Of a stretch of 64,000 nt of DNA, positions 23,915-35,896 are shown in pieces. The stretch comes from Amborella trichopoda. Taxonomy: Eukaryota; Streptophyta; Magnoliopsida; Amborellales; Amborellaceae. The notes beneath the pieces are model-generated. The model was given only the letters and a program-made list of their open reading frames with translations. It was not told the origin of the DNA and did no database searches. The stretch spans positions 191,097-255,096 of the forward strand of contig NW_006500355.1 of assembly GCF_000471905.2 (NCBI RefSeq). Direction: 5' to 3'. The translations under genes were made by a program, and so were the position numbers. Within the stretch, counting starts at the first letter, position 1. The number at the start of each line of letters is the position of its first letter.

Positions 23915-24124
23915 CAGGGGTGGCAATGGGTATAATTATATTTAAATATATTTTATATATTAGGATTCGAAAAATATTAATGGACTCATATCCAAATAGT
24001 ATTCAGATTCAAGATTTGGACACAGACTCGACCCAACGGGTCCAATTTTGTAACCCTTACTTGGACCCAGATCGGATCTACCCCTCAACTCCCAGGTTGG
24101 GTCCCGGGTCCATTGCCACCCCTA
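23915..24124. mobile_element. hAT-type MITE with 8-bp target duplication
   Basis: 210 bp. The left end CAGGGGTGGCAATGGG and the right end CCATTGCCACCCCTA form an inverted repeat of about 15 bp. It is flanked by an exact 8-bp duplication CTTCTTGG (23907-23914 and 24125-24132). The interior is AT-rich, with GGGTCC motifs near the right end. The 8-bp duplication and YAGGGGTGGCAA ends fit a non-autonomous hAT. Confidence 0.92.
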
Positions 24125-24219
24125 CTTCTTGGTCCGTAAATTTAGCAAATGACACTTAACAATATAATTATTTAACATCATGTTAATAAGTGTAATTTCA
24201 TGAATCTTAGAATTTATAA

Positions 24220-24613
24220 GGGTGTGGTTTGCATGAGGTGGCAACTTTAAACAATCCAATTAAGGAGCACCTCTAAATTTTAACTTAAATATAATTTTGA
24301 TATCAAAAGTTATTAAGATGGCTTGAGAATCTATTTTCATCTCTAATTATAAAATTTTAAACTCTAAAAATGGTTCACATCAAATAGATCTATAAACACA
24401 TGAAAATCTTGAAAATAGACGGTCCAGATAATGTTTTGCAATATACACTATTCATGGACTCGAAATCTCCTTTTCTTTTCATATTCATACATCTCGATGT
24501 CGAGATGATCAATTAGAGGGTTTTCCAACATCCAAACAACCTTTTATGATGGATTTTTGAGCTGCATCTTTAATTCTATATTTTAAGGTTGTAACCTTAT
24601 GTAAACTTTTTCC
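24220..24613 (+). mobile_element. MITE family B, complete reference copy
   Basis: 394 bp, flanked by an exact 9-bp duplication AATTTATAA (24211-24219 and 24614-24622). Ends are GGGTGTGGTTTGCATGAGG and TTATGTAAACTTTTTCC, an imperfect inverted repeat around AAGGTTGCAACCTT-like palindromes. The 9-bp duplication suggests a Mutator-like origin. Used here to define the other copies. Confidence 0.92.
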
Positions 24614-24619
24614 AATTTA

Positions 24620-25775
24620 TAATGCTATGTCATATTTGACAAGACCATTTGAAATTAGATCAAATTTGATAGGCTATTTGAAAATATATCAATGCATATG
24701 GAGGAATGTTAAATAGTTGATCTTTCGATTGAATATAATTTTCCTTCTGTTTTTCTAATTTGAGAATATAATATTCGGAGTGTTAGTCCTGAGTTGAGGC
24801 TCAAAATATCTCTTATTTCAAATTAGACCTACTGGTCATTCTGTCCATATAGATGTCCCGAATTTGAGTTATAGAATAAGAGTAGATTTGAAATATTCTT
24901 TTAAGATTTACTGCCCAAAAAGTAATATTCGCTTAAGATTTAAAAGTTGGTTGGTGTTTGTATAAGTTGTCAGCCTTAGATAATCAAAGGGCCACCCCCA
25001 AATCTTGATAGAAGATGTGGTTTGGGTGTTTGAATTGTTATGGTGGAAAAACAACAAGAAGTTTTAAACATAAACAATTATTGTGCATCTAATCCGCACA
25101 ATATTTAATTTGGTTAAGCCACAAATCGTGAGTTACATTTACGAGATAATAGTGCGAGTCATGACTTGATTCAATGGAGATTACAATGAGAAACAAGGCC
25201 CAAAAACTGTCAAAGAAAGGGCTCATTCTCTATAAATCTTTTTTTTTTTAACGGTAACGTACGATTTATCATTAATTCAAATGTCAGTCTCTATAAAGTC
25301 TCATTTCCAACACAGCTAGCAAAATGCAATCTCATGGGCTCTTCTTCCTTACTATCTCTCTCTTTGAAACATAAGATATAACACATCCACAAGAGAACTC
25401 TCTTTCTCTCCACTCTCTCTCTCTAACTAGAAAGTAGGGCAAAAACAAGGCATAAAACTATGGGAGCTCACCTCCTCTCTTCTTGTTCATACTAAAACAA
25501 AGAAAACAAAATCCTTTTAATATGGGACTCTCAATGCACCACAACCCTTGGATCAAAACCAATTCAATAACCTAGAAATAAGGAAAAAAAGTTGAAAGGA
25601 AAATATAAACATATGAAGCCCCCAAACCCACATGTGTGATTTGGCTTCACACATATAACAAACTTCTACGTGAAGACAAATTACTACGTCTCTAAAATAA
25701 ACACAAATGCATCATTCTCCATCCCCACAGGATTGTCTCTTCCGACGCTGTAAGCCTTCTACACATCTTATTCTT
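24620..25775. other. Flank of the Copia relic, no gene
   Basis: No supported coding sequence. CT-rich patches occur near 25360-25430. Part of this may be decayed LTR of the adjacent relic, but no matching partner was found on the other side. Confidence 0.4.
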
Positions 25776-28660
25776 CTAAGTTGAAACAATATTTGTTAAC
25801 ATATCAGCAAGTTTCTTTTCCATATGGATATTGTCCACCTGTAGATCTCCACGTTCATGGGCCAACCTAATTAAATGGTATATGAACTCTAGGTATTTTA
25901 TTTTAGAATGATAAGCTGCATTATTAACAAGATAAACTGCACTTTGATTATCATAATGCAAAACATAGTTCTCTTGTCTCACCCCAAATTGGTCAAGCGA
26001 CTTCATTAACCAGATCATTTCTTTTGTTGCATTTGTTAATACCACATACTCAACTTCAGTTGATGACAATGCAACAATATCTTATAACCTTGACATACAA
26101 CTAATTGCATCACCACCAACCTTGAAAATGTAGCCAATAAAGGATCTTCTAATGTCATAGCACCCTGCATCATCTATATGTACAAAACCAAATTCCAATG
26201 ATGATTTTCTAAAGCACAAACGTATAATTTGTGTCCCCTTTAAATACCAAAGGATCCACTTCACTGTTTGCCCATGTTCCCAATCAGGATTATACATATA
26301 TCTAGAAATAATTGCTATTGCATGGGCAATATCAAGTCTAATACGAGCCATTGCAGACATCAAACTACCCACTGTAGAAATATATGGAACATTCTTCATT
26401 TTACTTTTATTTACCTCACTCACTGGAGAGTAATTTTTAGACAACTTAAAATATGCAACCCATGGTGTAGAAACAACTTCCTAGAAACATATTCAAATTG
26501 TCTTAACCAAAGTCTACGTTCCTTTCTATGTCTATTGATGTGCATGCCTTATATCTTCTTGGCTGGTCCAAAATCCTTAGTGGCAAAATGACTAGACATG
26601 CTAACACTTGATCTCTTTCATCTCATTGCTAGTAATAAGTATATCATTAATATAAAGCAAGAAAACAGTAAAAGAACCACATTTTGATCCATTAAAATAT
26701 GCACAAAGATCAAATTCCTAACTAGTAGATCCTTCACCCTGCATAAAACTGTCAAAATTCATACGTCATTGCCTATATGCTTGCTTCAAACCATGTAATC
26801 CCTTTTTCAAGTGAATTGGTTGTGCCCTAAAAAACTTCAGGCTGACACATATATATTTATTCTTTAAGATCACTATGCAAGAAGGCAGCATTATCGCCAC
26901 AAGTCTAACGTTAAATCGCATAAGATCATTTGCCAACCACTTCATTGCATACACCCACATATTCTTCAATGCTTTCTTCTCATGTAGAAGTTCCATCAAC
27001 TTCCATGTATTATTGTGGTGTAAAGCATCAATCTCCTCCTCCATTGATGCTATTTTTGAGCATTAAGGCAATAAATAGCCCTCCTAAAAAGACTCAGGTT
27101 CACCACCATCAGTATACAAAAAGGAATGCGAGTAACTTTGTGTGACTTGTCAGGGCATGTGATCTTCTCAATTCTTACACAGTTGTAACCGGTAGACCTT
27201 CATTTTCAATCGATTCATTATCTTATTCATAGCTAACATCACCTCGATCTACATCATCTGGAGCTTGAGTTTGAGTTTCTTATATTTGTCAAGGTGAAAC
27301 AATGGGATATCGAGCTTGCTTATCTACATCAAGTCTCTCTTTCTTTTGCTCTTCTTGTTTTTTTTTTAGCAAATATCTCATTCTCAAAAGAGAACATCCT
27401 TGCTCCTTATGTTGTTCTTTGCGATAGGATCTGAAGCCTATAGCCTCTAACATCACCATTATACCCAATAAAAGTACATTTTATTGACTTGGCATCCAGC
27501 TTAATTCTACTTTTAGTACGTATTTGAACATAAGCTTCATATCCAAATGTTCTCAGGTGATCATATCACACACTTTTATTTCTTCAAATAATTTTAGGTA
27601 TTTAACCACTTAAGGGTGCACTGGAAGATATCTTGGTCAAATATACAGTTGTATTAGCAATTTTATCCCAAAATTGTTTGCCAAAACCTTATTATGAAAG
27701 AATATTTCTTACAGGTTCAGTGATGATCCTATTCATCATCTCAATGACAATATTATGTTGTGGTGTTTTAGGAATAGTCTTTACTCTGCAAATGTCATTC
27801 TCTTTATAAAAAACATCAAAAATATTCCATCAATATTCACAACCAGTATCAATTTGCAGACATTTAATAAATCTCTCGATTTCTTTTCAACCTTGGCCTT
27901 GAAAATTTTGTAAACATAAAAAACTTAATTATTAAATGCCAAAGATAAAACCAATACTTTTTGGAATAATATTCTAAAAGGTGATAAAATAATAAACTCC
28001 ACTAAGAGATTTGACATCAACAGGGCCACAAACATCATAATATATCAATTATAACGCTTTGTCTTTTCTATGAGATTCATTTCCTTTGAAGCTAACGCTA
28101 CATTGCTTACCAATAGTACAATGATAAAAAAAAACACACAAAAGAAATGTTTAGAAACAGGTACAAGTGATTTTATAATACCTTCATACTATGCTTACTG
28201 AGATGCCCCAAGCGGCTACGTCAAATCAACATATTCTTATGTTTACTAGTTGTAGCAATGATATTTTGTAGCATCATTCATTTGAGTCATAATATGAAGA
28301 ATATAGAGACTTCTATCTTTTTGTCCCTTTATCATTCATGCAACCTCTTGAAATCTTCCATGACCCACTTTCAAAAGTCATTGTGAAACCATAATCATCC
28401 AATTACCAAGCTAAAATGAGATTTTTTCTATAAACGAGTTCATGCCTCACATTTATCAATGTGTGTTTCTTTCCATCTAATTACTTAATGAAAACATTTC
28501 CAGTGCCTAAACTTTTGAAAGCACAATCATCACCAAGATAAACAAAAGCATCATCTACACTTGTGTATGATGGAAAATACGACCTATGGGTAAACATGAA
28601 ATGGAACACCAAAATCCCAAACCCAATTGTCTTTAGTAGATAATGCTATACATGCAACAT
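25776..28660 (-). mobile_element. Copia-type LTR retrotransposon relic
   Basis: Broken fossil on the minus strand. Parts in order from 28660 down: the gag end and protease/pre-integrase region (about 28660-28100), integrase core (about 28050-27400), reverse transcriptase (about 27100-26440) and Copia RNase H (about 26440-25776, with the typical YHLIRLAHERGDL and HMEKKLADMLT end). Many breaks are present (well over ten), so it is old. Bounding LTRs were not identified; sequence below 25776 may contain a decayed 3' LTR. Confidence 0.9.
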
Positions 28661-28940
28661 TAAAAGTAACTGGTACTTGCTTGGGCAGGCCTATCTTTGC
28701 TCTTGTCCTTTTGTTTATTTTTCAAAACATAACAATCAAAAAAAATTTATTGAAGTACTCAAAGTTTCCCTCCTTAATTACTTATGTTATTTTAATAATA
28801 ATATCACGAATATCATTTACAATGACAAAAATACCATTACACATTTAATATTAAAAAAAAACCTTTACTCATTTTATAATTATCAAATAAAGGCTCGAGT
28901 GGTTAAATTTATTTTGACAATTCACACCCCTTTATAAATA

Positions 28941-29140
28941 GAGTAATGATCCTATGAGACCCTTCCACACTTATGTGTGTAGGACCTCAAATGATCGCCA
29001 TTAAATTTGGCACAGATCTCTATAAAAGTTATTACATGGGTGTGGGACTTGACTTTTCTAGAGATCTGTGCCAAATTTAATGGTGATTCTTTAAGGTCCT
29101 ACACACATGGGTGTGGGAGGGTCTCATGGGATCATTACTC
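28941..29140. mobile_element. Mutator-like MITE, family A, copy 2
   Basis: 200 bp, with the same ends as copy 1 (GAGTAATGATCCTATGAGAC and its inverse). It is flanked by an exact 9-bp duplication TTATAAATA (28932-28940 and 29141-29149). The centre is shorter than in copy 1. It lies 71 bp outside the left end of the large hAT element. Confidence 0.93.
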
Positions 29141-29359
29141 TTATAAATATAACATGTAGAATTTCATGTGTTGTAATATGAATTTAAATGCAGTAAGCAA
29201 TGTTATGGAGCTAGGCCTACCAATTGTCTGGGCCAGGCTTTGGGGGAGCCTGGTTTTAGGCCATTTACCGGGTTGGGCTTAAAGAAATCAATTTATTCAT
29301 GGGTCAGGGCCGGGCTTCGGAACCCGGATTATGGCCCGAAAGCCCGAATCATATAGCTT

Positions 29360-30230
29360 TGAAGGACACAGTTTTTATGAGTTCATGTAGAAATGAGTCA
29401 CCTCTTAAAAATCCATTTTTGAGATAGATTTTTGGACTTAAATTTTAAGGACATATAATCTCTAACATGGAGATCATGAATATGAAAAAATAAATAAATT
29501 TTGAAAAAATTAAAAATAATTATTATATTAAGAAAACATTTGGACTGTTAGTTTCAATTGTTTTAAGATGGACTACCTATTTGCATCCTCCATCTCCAAG
29601 ATGGATGTATACCTAGAGGACTGCAAATGTTAAAATATGGCCCCTCGTTGCATAAAACAATTTTCCAACTTTGAAAATCTCCCTCTCTCAACTTTACCTT
29701 CACTCGAAAAAAAAAGAAAAGGAAAATTGTTTCATGTGGGCTGGACCGCATGACTGCATATTCGATCAAAAAATTGTAAAGCATCCATCTTAAAGATGCA
29801 CGTTAGTGTTTCATCTAAAAACAATGGAAATTAATGATCCAAATGTTTTTTTACTAGAATTATTATTTATAGTTTTTAAAATTGACTTATTTTTCATATT
29901 CACGATCTCCATGTTAGAGCTTACATGTCCTTCAAAATTAAAAGAAAATTGTTTCATGCGGGTTGGACCATATTTCTTCATATACGGTCCACAAAGTGTA
30001 AAGAATACATCTTAAAGATAGATGCAAGTAGGTATTTCATCTAAAAACAATGGAAACTAGCGATTGAAATGATTTTTAACTAAAAATATTCATTTTAGTT
30101 TTAAAAATTTATTTATTTTTATATTCATGATCTCCATATTTGAGATTACACGTCCTTAAAAATTAAGTCCTAAAATCCATCACAAATATAGATTTATTAA
30201 GAGGCCCGTATTTTTACATACACGGGCTGG
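29360..30230. repeat. Three copies of a ~220-300-bp repeat near the hAT left end
   Basis: One inverted copy (about 29360-29670) and two direct copies (about 29728-29948 and 29949-30230). They share GTTTCATG.GGG.TGGACC, CATCTTAAAGATG.ATG, ATCTAAAAACAATGGAAA and ATGATCTCCATRTT. A fourth, diverged copy lies at 56525-56770. They could be a separate MITE family or part of the subterminal structure of this hAT. Confidence 0.75.
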
Positions 30231-30339
30231 GCGGCATAGAAACCATGTCCAAAATTAAATCCAAAAATCCATCTCAAAAATAGATTTATTAGTTGGAACG
30301 CATTCCTACATATGCGGATGAAAAAAACATAATTCATCT

Positions 30340-30589
30340 TCACCCGCCTGAAAATTCCCAAGCCTCTCCCTCTCTTCTCTCTCTCTAAACCTGAGGAACC
30401 CCCGCCATCTTTCTCTCCTCTCGGCCTCACTCACAAAGACTTATCTACCCCTCTCTCTCCAGAAGCAGATCGACCACCTCTCCCTCTCTAGAAGCAGATC
30501 GACCACCTCTCTCTCTCTAAAATCAGATTATCAACAAAAAGAGCAGATCGACCACCTATCCCTATGTAAAATCGAATTACGAACAAAAG
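30340..30589 (+). other. Candidate untranslated leader exon of the hAT transposase
   Basis: CT-rich stretch ending at a good donor (GAACAAAAG|GTATGC). It contains four copies of GCAGATCGACCACCT at roughly 29-60-bp spacing. The matching acceptor would be TTTTGGGTGCACAG (ending 33510), 67 bp before the transposase start codon. This gives a leader intron of about 2.9 kb, resembling the long leader of Ac-like elements. Splicing is inferred. Confidence 0.5.
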
Positions 30590-32159
30590 GTATGCATTTT
30601 TTGTTTGGTTTTCGTTTTCTAGGGTTTCTTATCTATATTATGTCTGTTAAGAATTTAATCCATGCACAGATAGTTGTTTTACCCTTTTTTGGGTGCGTGA
30701 TTGTTCTCTGATAAAGAGGTGAAAGATTGTCTTTGGATGATTATGTGAGCTGATTTTCTCAGCTTTAATATTGTTAGGATTCTTAATATAAGCTTTTTTT
30801 TTTTTGTCTGCTCTTTTGGGTTTTTGTTTCCATTCTTTAGATAGATATTAAAAAATGAGCGTTTTATTTATTTTTTATTGTTTTTTCAAGGCTTTATTTA
30901 TTGTTTTTCCAAGGGTTTTATGTTGGTTTTCTTAACCTTCCCATCTCTTTTGTTGGAGCTTTTTTTTAATGATCCATCGGATTTATATGGTTTGGTCTGT
31001 TCGTTCTATCTAATTTTGCATAATATCCACTGTGATTTCGCCACATTTAATATGATCTGCCGCAAGGGTAAGAGATATTATCACAGTGTAATTATTTTAG
31101 AGAGATCAGCCCTATTTATTTGGACAAGAAAGGAAACGTGTGGTTGGACCACTTTGAAATCCCAATCTCAATCACTTGGAAATATGAAAATCCACCTTGT
31201 TCACTTGCTGGACTACTTTTGAGTAATGTGGGTTGTTATTCATTCTATATTGTTGTTATTGTTTTTTGCATGAAGATTCTGTTTTGTCTAGTTTTATGGT
31301 TTATGGATTACAAGGGAAAACTTTATTTGGGCCTCAAGATTTTTACTCCCTTACATTATAGAAGCTGTGAAAGAATTCAGGATATATCAGTTTATAATTC
31401 GGAATGAAATTGAGTCCAAGGTAGTGAGTGGTTAAACATTTGAATTTTGGGTTATCCATTACTCTTCATTGTTTGGTGACTGTGATTTTTGAAATCTTTT
31501 CTTACTTCCTTCTATTTCTTGTTTCCTTGTGTATGTGACGACCTTATTACACTGCAATGCTAAGCTTTGAAACAATTTTATATTGTTCTTTAGATAAAAT
31601 GGTGAATATCAAAGGTCGCATTTTCTGATTAATATTAGTGCTCGTATCTTGTTTGAACCTTTGATGTAAATGTACTTAGAGAGAAAATGTTCGTAGCAAA
31701 TTAGAACATTTGTTATTGAGCATGCCAACTATCCTAATGACAAGAAGAGAGAAAAACAATATCAAACATTAATCTTCTATTCCTAATTAGATAACTAATA
31801 ATACCCCACAAGAGAAGTTTATATTGCTGCCATAGAGAGGTTCATAATTCGGGCTTGTGTGAGGAAATCAAGCGTCACTGATCAAATGTTTTAATTCTCT
31901 AGATTATCCCTTTTAGTGGATAGAAAGTCTGCGACCTTTGTCTCTTCACTTTAAAAAGTGCTTCCATATTCCCTATACAATGTGAAAATGTAGATGAGCT
32001 TCATGGGATTTCCCAATTAGGGAACAAGTGGCTTTGGTCAAGTGGACTGCATATTCGAATTGTGGTATATTTCAGTAGGAAAGATTCCATAATGCATGCT
32101 CAGTTGATAATTTTCATGTCCAGCATTTTACTTAAACATACTGAATTATTCCCCCTTTT

Positions 32160-32460
32160 TTTTTGAGAATGTTAACTTTGGATTAAAAAAAGATAATTAC
32201 ATGAAGAAAACGTTATATACGGCATCCCACATAGCGGGTGCTCAAAATACAGATAAATAGAACAGAGAGAGCAGAAGCTCAGGGGGAGAGGAAAAATGGA
32301 AGCAACCCCACATATCGGGTGCTCAACATAAGAGAAATAGACAAGAGAGAGCACATAAGCTCAGGGGGGAGAGAGTAAGTCCAAAAAAGGAGCGACCTCA
32401 AAAGATACAGAGGTTGTGGGTGATAGTAGCAAAATACATAAAGGAAGAGCTGCTGAGGGA
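32160..32460 (-). mobile_element. LINE 3' end fragment
   Basis: On the plus strand a T-run followed by GAGAATGTTAACTTT, the same terminus as the LINE at 2451. On the minus strand this is a LINE 3' end with an A-tail. It contains a direct duplication of an ATA.CGG.TGCTCAA.AT..A.A.AAATAGA unit about 100 bp apart. Severely 5'-truncated. Inserted in the hAT leader intron. Confidence 0.65.
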
Positions 32461-33577
32461 GTCTTCAAGCTGATCTGGTGGGATTTGAAATAGCCATCTG
32501 ATGAATGTTCATTGCTAAATCATAAGAAAGTATAGAATGCGGGAAGTTAGTAAATTGAGCCTCTCCTTTACAATTTAATCACATGTGGCATTTTTCCATG
32601 ATATGCCAACCATGAATACCATATGGTTCTTGGGTGTGCATGACTTTCCTGTGTGCTAATCTTTGTTATTGGTGTTGCATTGGTAGATCATCATTTGTGT
32701 ATGGGCTTATGTTAGTTGCTTATTGAGGGTTTCCTTTACTGTTATTAATGCTTATATTTCTCTGCTCGTATTTTGTCATGGCAATGGTGGACACATTGTT
32801 AGTGATTCTTTGAGTTGCTTGTGCTGATTCATTTATAAAATCCCAAATCGATCTCTGTGTGGTTGTGTGTGTGTGTGTGTGTGTGCTTCTGCCTGTTTTT
32901 CCTTTTCTCTAGGCGGTGGAGAAGCTGCTGATTATAGAAATTTATTTTATAAGTTGAATTATTAAAATTAACAAGTGTGGTCCTCTTTCTCTCAGTGGCT
33001 TGATTTTGGGTCTTTATGATGGCTGGCTTGTGCTTCCACTTTCTTTAGGTCGTTTACTGCCTTTTCATGTTCTTTTTAAGTTTTTGATATTGTTATCCAT
33101 CATGGTATTGAAGAAATGGGATTGGCTAGACTTGTTTCCTTTCAACTTCCAAATCATGATTATAATATTGCTGGCTGATCTATTGGTTTGATGTTTTGAG
33201 TTCTTTTTGAGTACCAAAGAAGTGACAAAGAACTATGGAACAACATTCTCTCGAATGGAAACCATGTGATCTTGGATTCATTATGTTATAATTTAAATTT
33301 TAGATAGAGATATAGGAGTTGTTTTGATGAGGAAAATTCTTGTAGTTCTCGACTTACACCAATAAGCTTTAATATTAGTATTGTTATTTTGTCATGGTTT
33401 CATATTGTTGTTATTGTGCTATGTTTGTGGTCACACACACACACAAATATACTCATGTAAATGCTTCCAAACTTCATGAATTAGTTTGCTTGTTTCTTTT
33501 GGGTGCACAGTTTGGCGTTAAATAAAGAGTTTTAAGAATTGGCATCATTATGTTGGTTTGCAAGTTAATTGTTAAAG

Positions 33578-35388
33578 ATGTCTGCATTTAGTGAGAATGA
33601 AAACACTTTAGAAAGCCGATCGGCTCCAACAACTCCAACTCGAAGGAAGTCAAGATCTAAAGTTTCAGACGATTTTACCCTAGAAACTAGACAAGATGGA
33701 ACTAAAAAAGCCATATGTAAACATTGTAATAATGCCTTTGTGGCAAATATTAGTGATGGGGCAGCTGACCTTTTTCATCATATTAAGGGTTGCCCTAGGC
33801 GTGGACATCAGGATTTGCAGCAATCATTAGCTAGGGAGCTTGAAACTTTTAAGTTTGACCAAGACATTAGTCATAAAGTTCTTGCAAATATGCTTATTGA
33901 TTAAGAGTATCCATTTCATATGGTTTAGTACCATGTTTTTAAAGAATTTGTTAGGACCCTTCAACCCAAGTTTAATATGGTAGGACGAACTATAGTAAAG
34001 AATGATTGCATGGCTATATATCAAAAGGAAAAAAAAGTAATTTTTGATGTTTTAGAGAGATTAAATGGTTGAGTGAGTCTTACTACTGACCTTTGGCATC
34101 CAATGAATCTCTTGGATATATGTGTCTCACGACGCATTATATAGATAGTGATTGAATTTTAAGGAAAAAGATCATAGATTTCAAATTGATACCATATCCA
34201 TACACAGATTTAGTTATCTTGGATGCAATTGAAGGATGTATTTTTTATTGGAATTTGGAGAATAAATTGTGTGCTATTACTATGGATAATTGTACTTTTA
34301 ATGATTTTGTTGTGAAAAAATCAAAGGAGAATTTATCTGAAAAGCTTTTACTTGGAGGGAATCACTTTCACATGAGATGTTGTGCACTTTTGAACATCAT
34401 AGTGCAAGCATGCATGGAAGTAATACATAATGCTATTGAAAGTGTGTGTGAGATTGTTAAATATGTGAATGTATCTCCATCTTGCATACAAATATTTAAT
34501 GAAATTGGACAACAATTAAGAGTGCCAAGTAAAGAGGGTTTAGTCTTGGATGTTCCCACAAGGTGGAACTCCACATTTGACATGCTTCAAAGTGCTTTGA
34601 CCTATAAAGATGTATTTGTTCGATATGCAAATAGTCATCATTATAATAGTGCTCCATCTGTAGATGATTGGAATAAAATTGAAGTGATTTGCAAGTTCTT
34701 GGAAGTTTTTATGGAAACTATGAATTTATTTTCTGGAATTAAGTATCCTACAGCACATCTTTACTTTACATAGGTTTGGGGCATTCAAAATATGTTGATG
34801 GAAGAAGCTAATAGTCAAGATGAAACCATAAAATTAGTAACTTCTGTGATGCAACGTGAATTTGTGAAGTATTGGCAGCATGAAAGCAACTTGACAATGG
34901 CAATAGCAATGGTTTTGGATCCTAGATCTAAGTTAAAGTTTGTAGAATATTGTTTCTTGAAAACATATGGTGATGAAAGTGATGTGAAACTCAATATTGT
35001 TCGGGATAAACTATAGGAGTATGTGGGTTTCATGCAGTCAACTATTTCTAACATAGAACAAGAATCATGTAGTTTAGACTTCAATCAATTCCGCAACCAA
35101 ACTTCAGGATATCGTCCTAAAAAGTCAGATTTGGATCATTATTTAGAGGATGATTTGGCCTTTGACATCTTGGGTTGGTGGAGACATAATGCATCAATGT
35201 ATCCTATTTTGTCTAAAGTGGCTCGAGATATTTTGGTTATTCCGCTGTCCACCGTCTTTTCAGAATCGGCCTTTAGCATAGGTGGCCGAGTACTTGATCA
35301 GTATCATAGTTCCTTGCCTCCTGCTACTGTGGAGGCTTTGATTTGTGTGCAGGATTGGCTCCGGGGTTACTACCCTAAAGGTAAATAA
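33578..35388 (+). pseudogene. hAT transposase (Ac/RICESLEEPER type), degenerate
   Basis: Starts MSAFSENENTLESRSAP. A BED-like zinc finger follows (ICKHCNNAF..LFHHIKGC, about 33710-33800), then after a frame change the SLTTDLWHP region (about 34080). The catalytic core has AITMDNCTFND, FHMRCCALLNIIVQA and VPTRWNSTFDML. The C-terminal dimerisation domain is well kept (FDILGWWRHNASMYPILSKV, VIPLSTVFSESAFSIGGRVL, VEALICVQDWLRG), including the Glu of SESAFS. From 34186 to 35388 one frame runs through with only two TAG stops (34771-34773, 35014-35016). The segment 33902-34185 holds several stops plus a frameshift. A GTAAAT donor at 35380 and TTGTGCAG acceptor near 35473 suggest a short alternative 3' exon. 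Inactive as written but recently intact compared with the copy at 19.9 kb. Confidence 0.9.
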
Positions 35389-35896
35389 ATATTCCAAGTC
35401 TTAAGTATTAGTCTTATTTGTATATTTATTATGCATTTTGGTTATGGTAATTATCAATTGATATTTGTGCAGCCGCTGAGAGCTCTTAATCTTGTATTGA
35501 CCATGAGATCGACGGGTGTGACTATTTTTGGTATAATTCTTACTTTTCTTTATTCATGTAATTACTTAATCTTCCCATTCTTTTGAAATCACTTTAATGA
35601 CTATTTTTAGTGTAATTCTTACTTTTTCTTTATTTGTATGATTGTCTAGATTGGGGCATTCGGCAAGAGGAGGGCGTGTTCAGGTTCACATTGTCTCCTT
35701 TCTCTATCGGTTAGATTTTTGTATGGATTCTTTTGCTTTTAGCAAGGGTGAATATGCGCATGAATATTTCTTAAACTTCCTTTGTGGATGTTTATAGTTG
35801 GAATTTTTCTTGAAATTTTAATGGTTCTTCTAACTTGGTCAACGTCTATGACCTGGAGTTTTTTTTGCATGGATGGGCTTAATCGTAGTCAATGAA

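Noticed and set aside
30878-31407. Overlapping open frames of 95-114 codons in the hAT leader intron
   Set aside because: They overlap in two frames, have low-complexity hydrophobic content and lie in an inferred intron. Not supported as coding.
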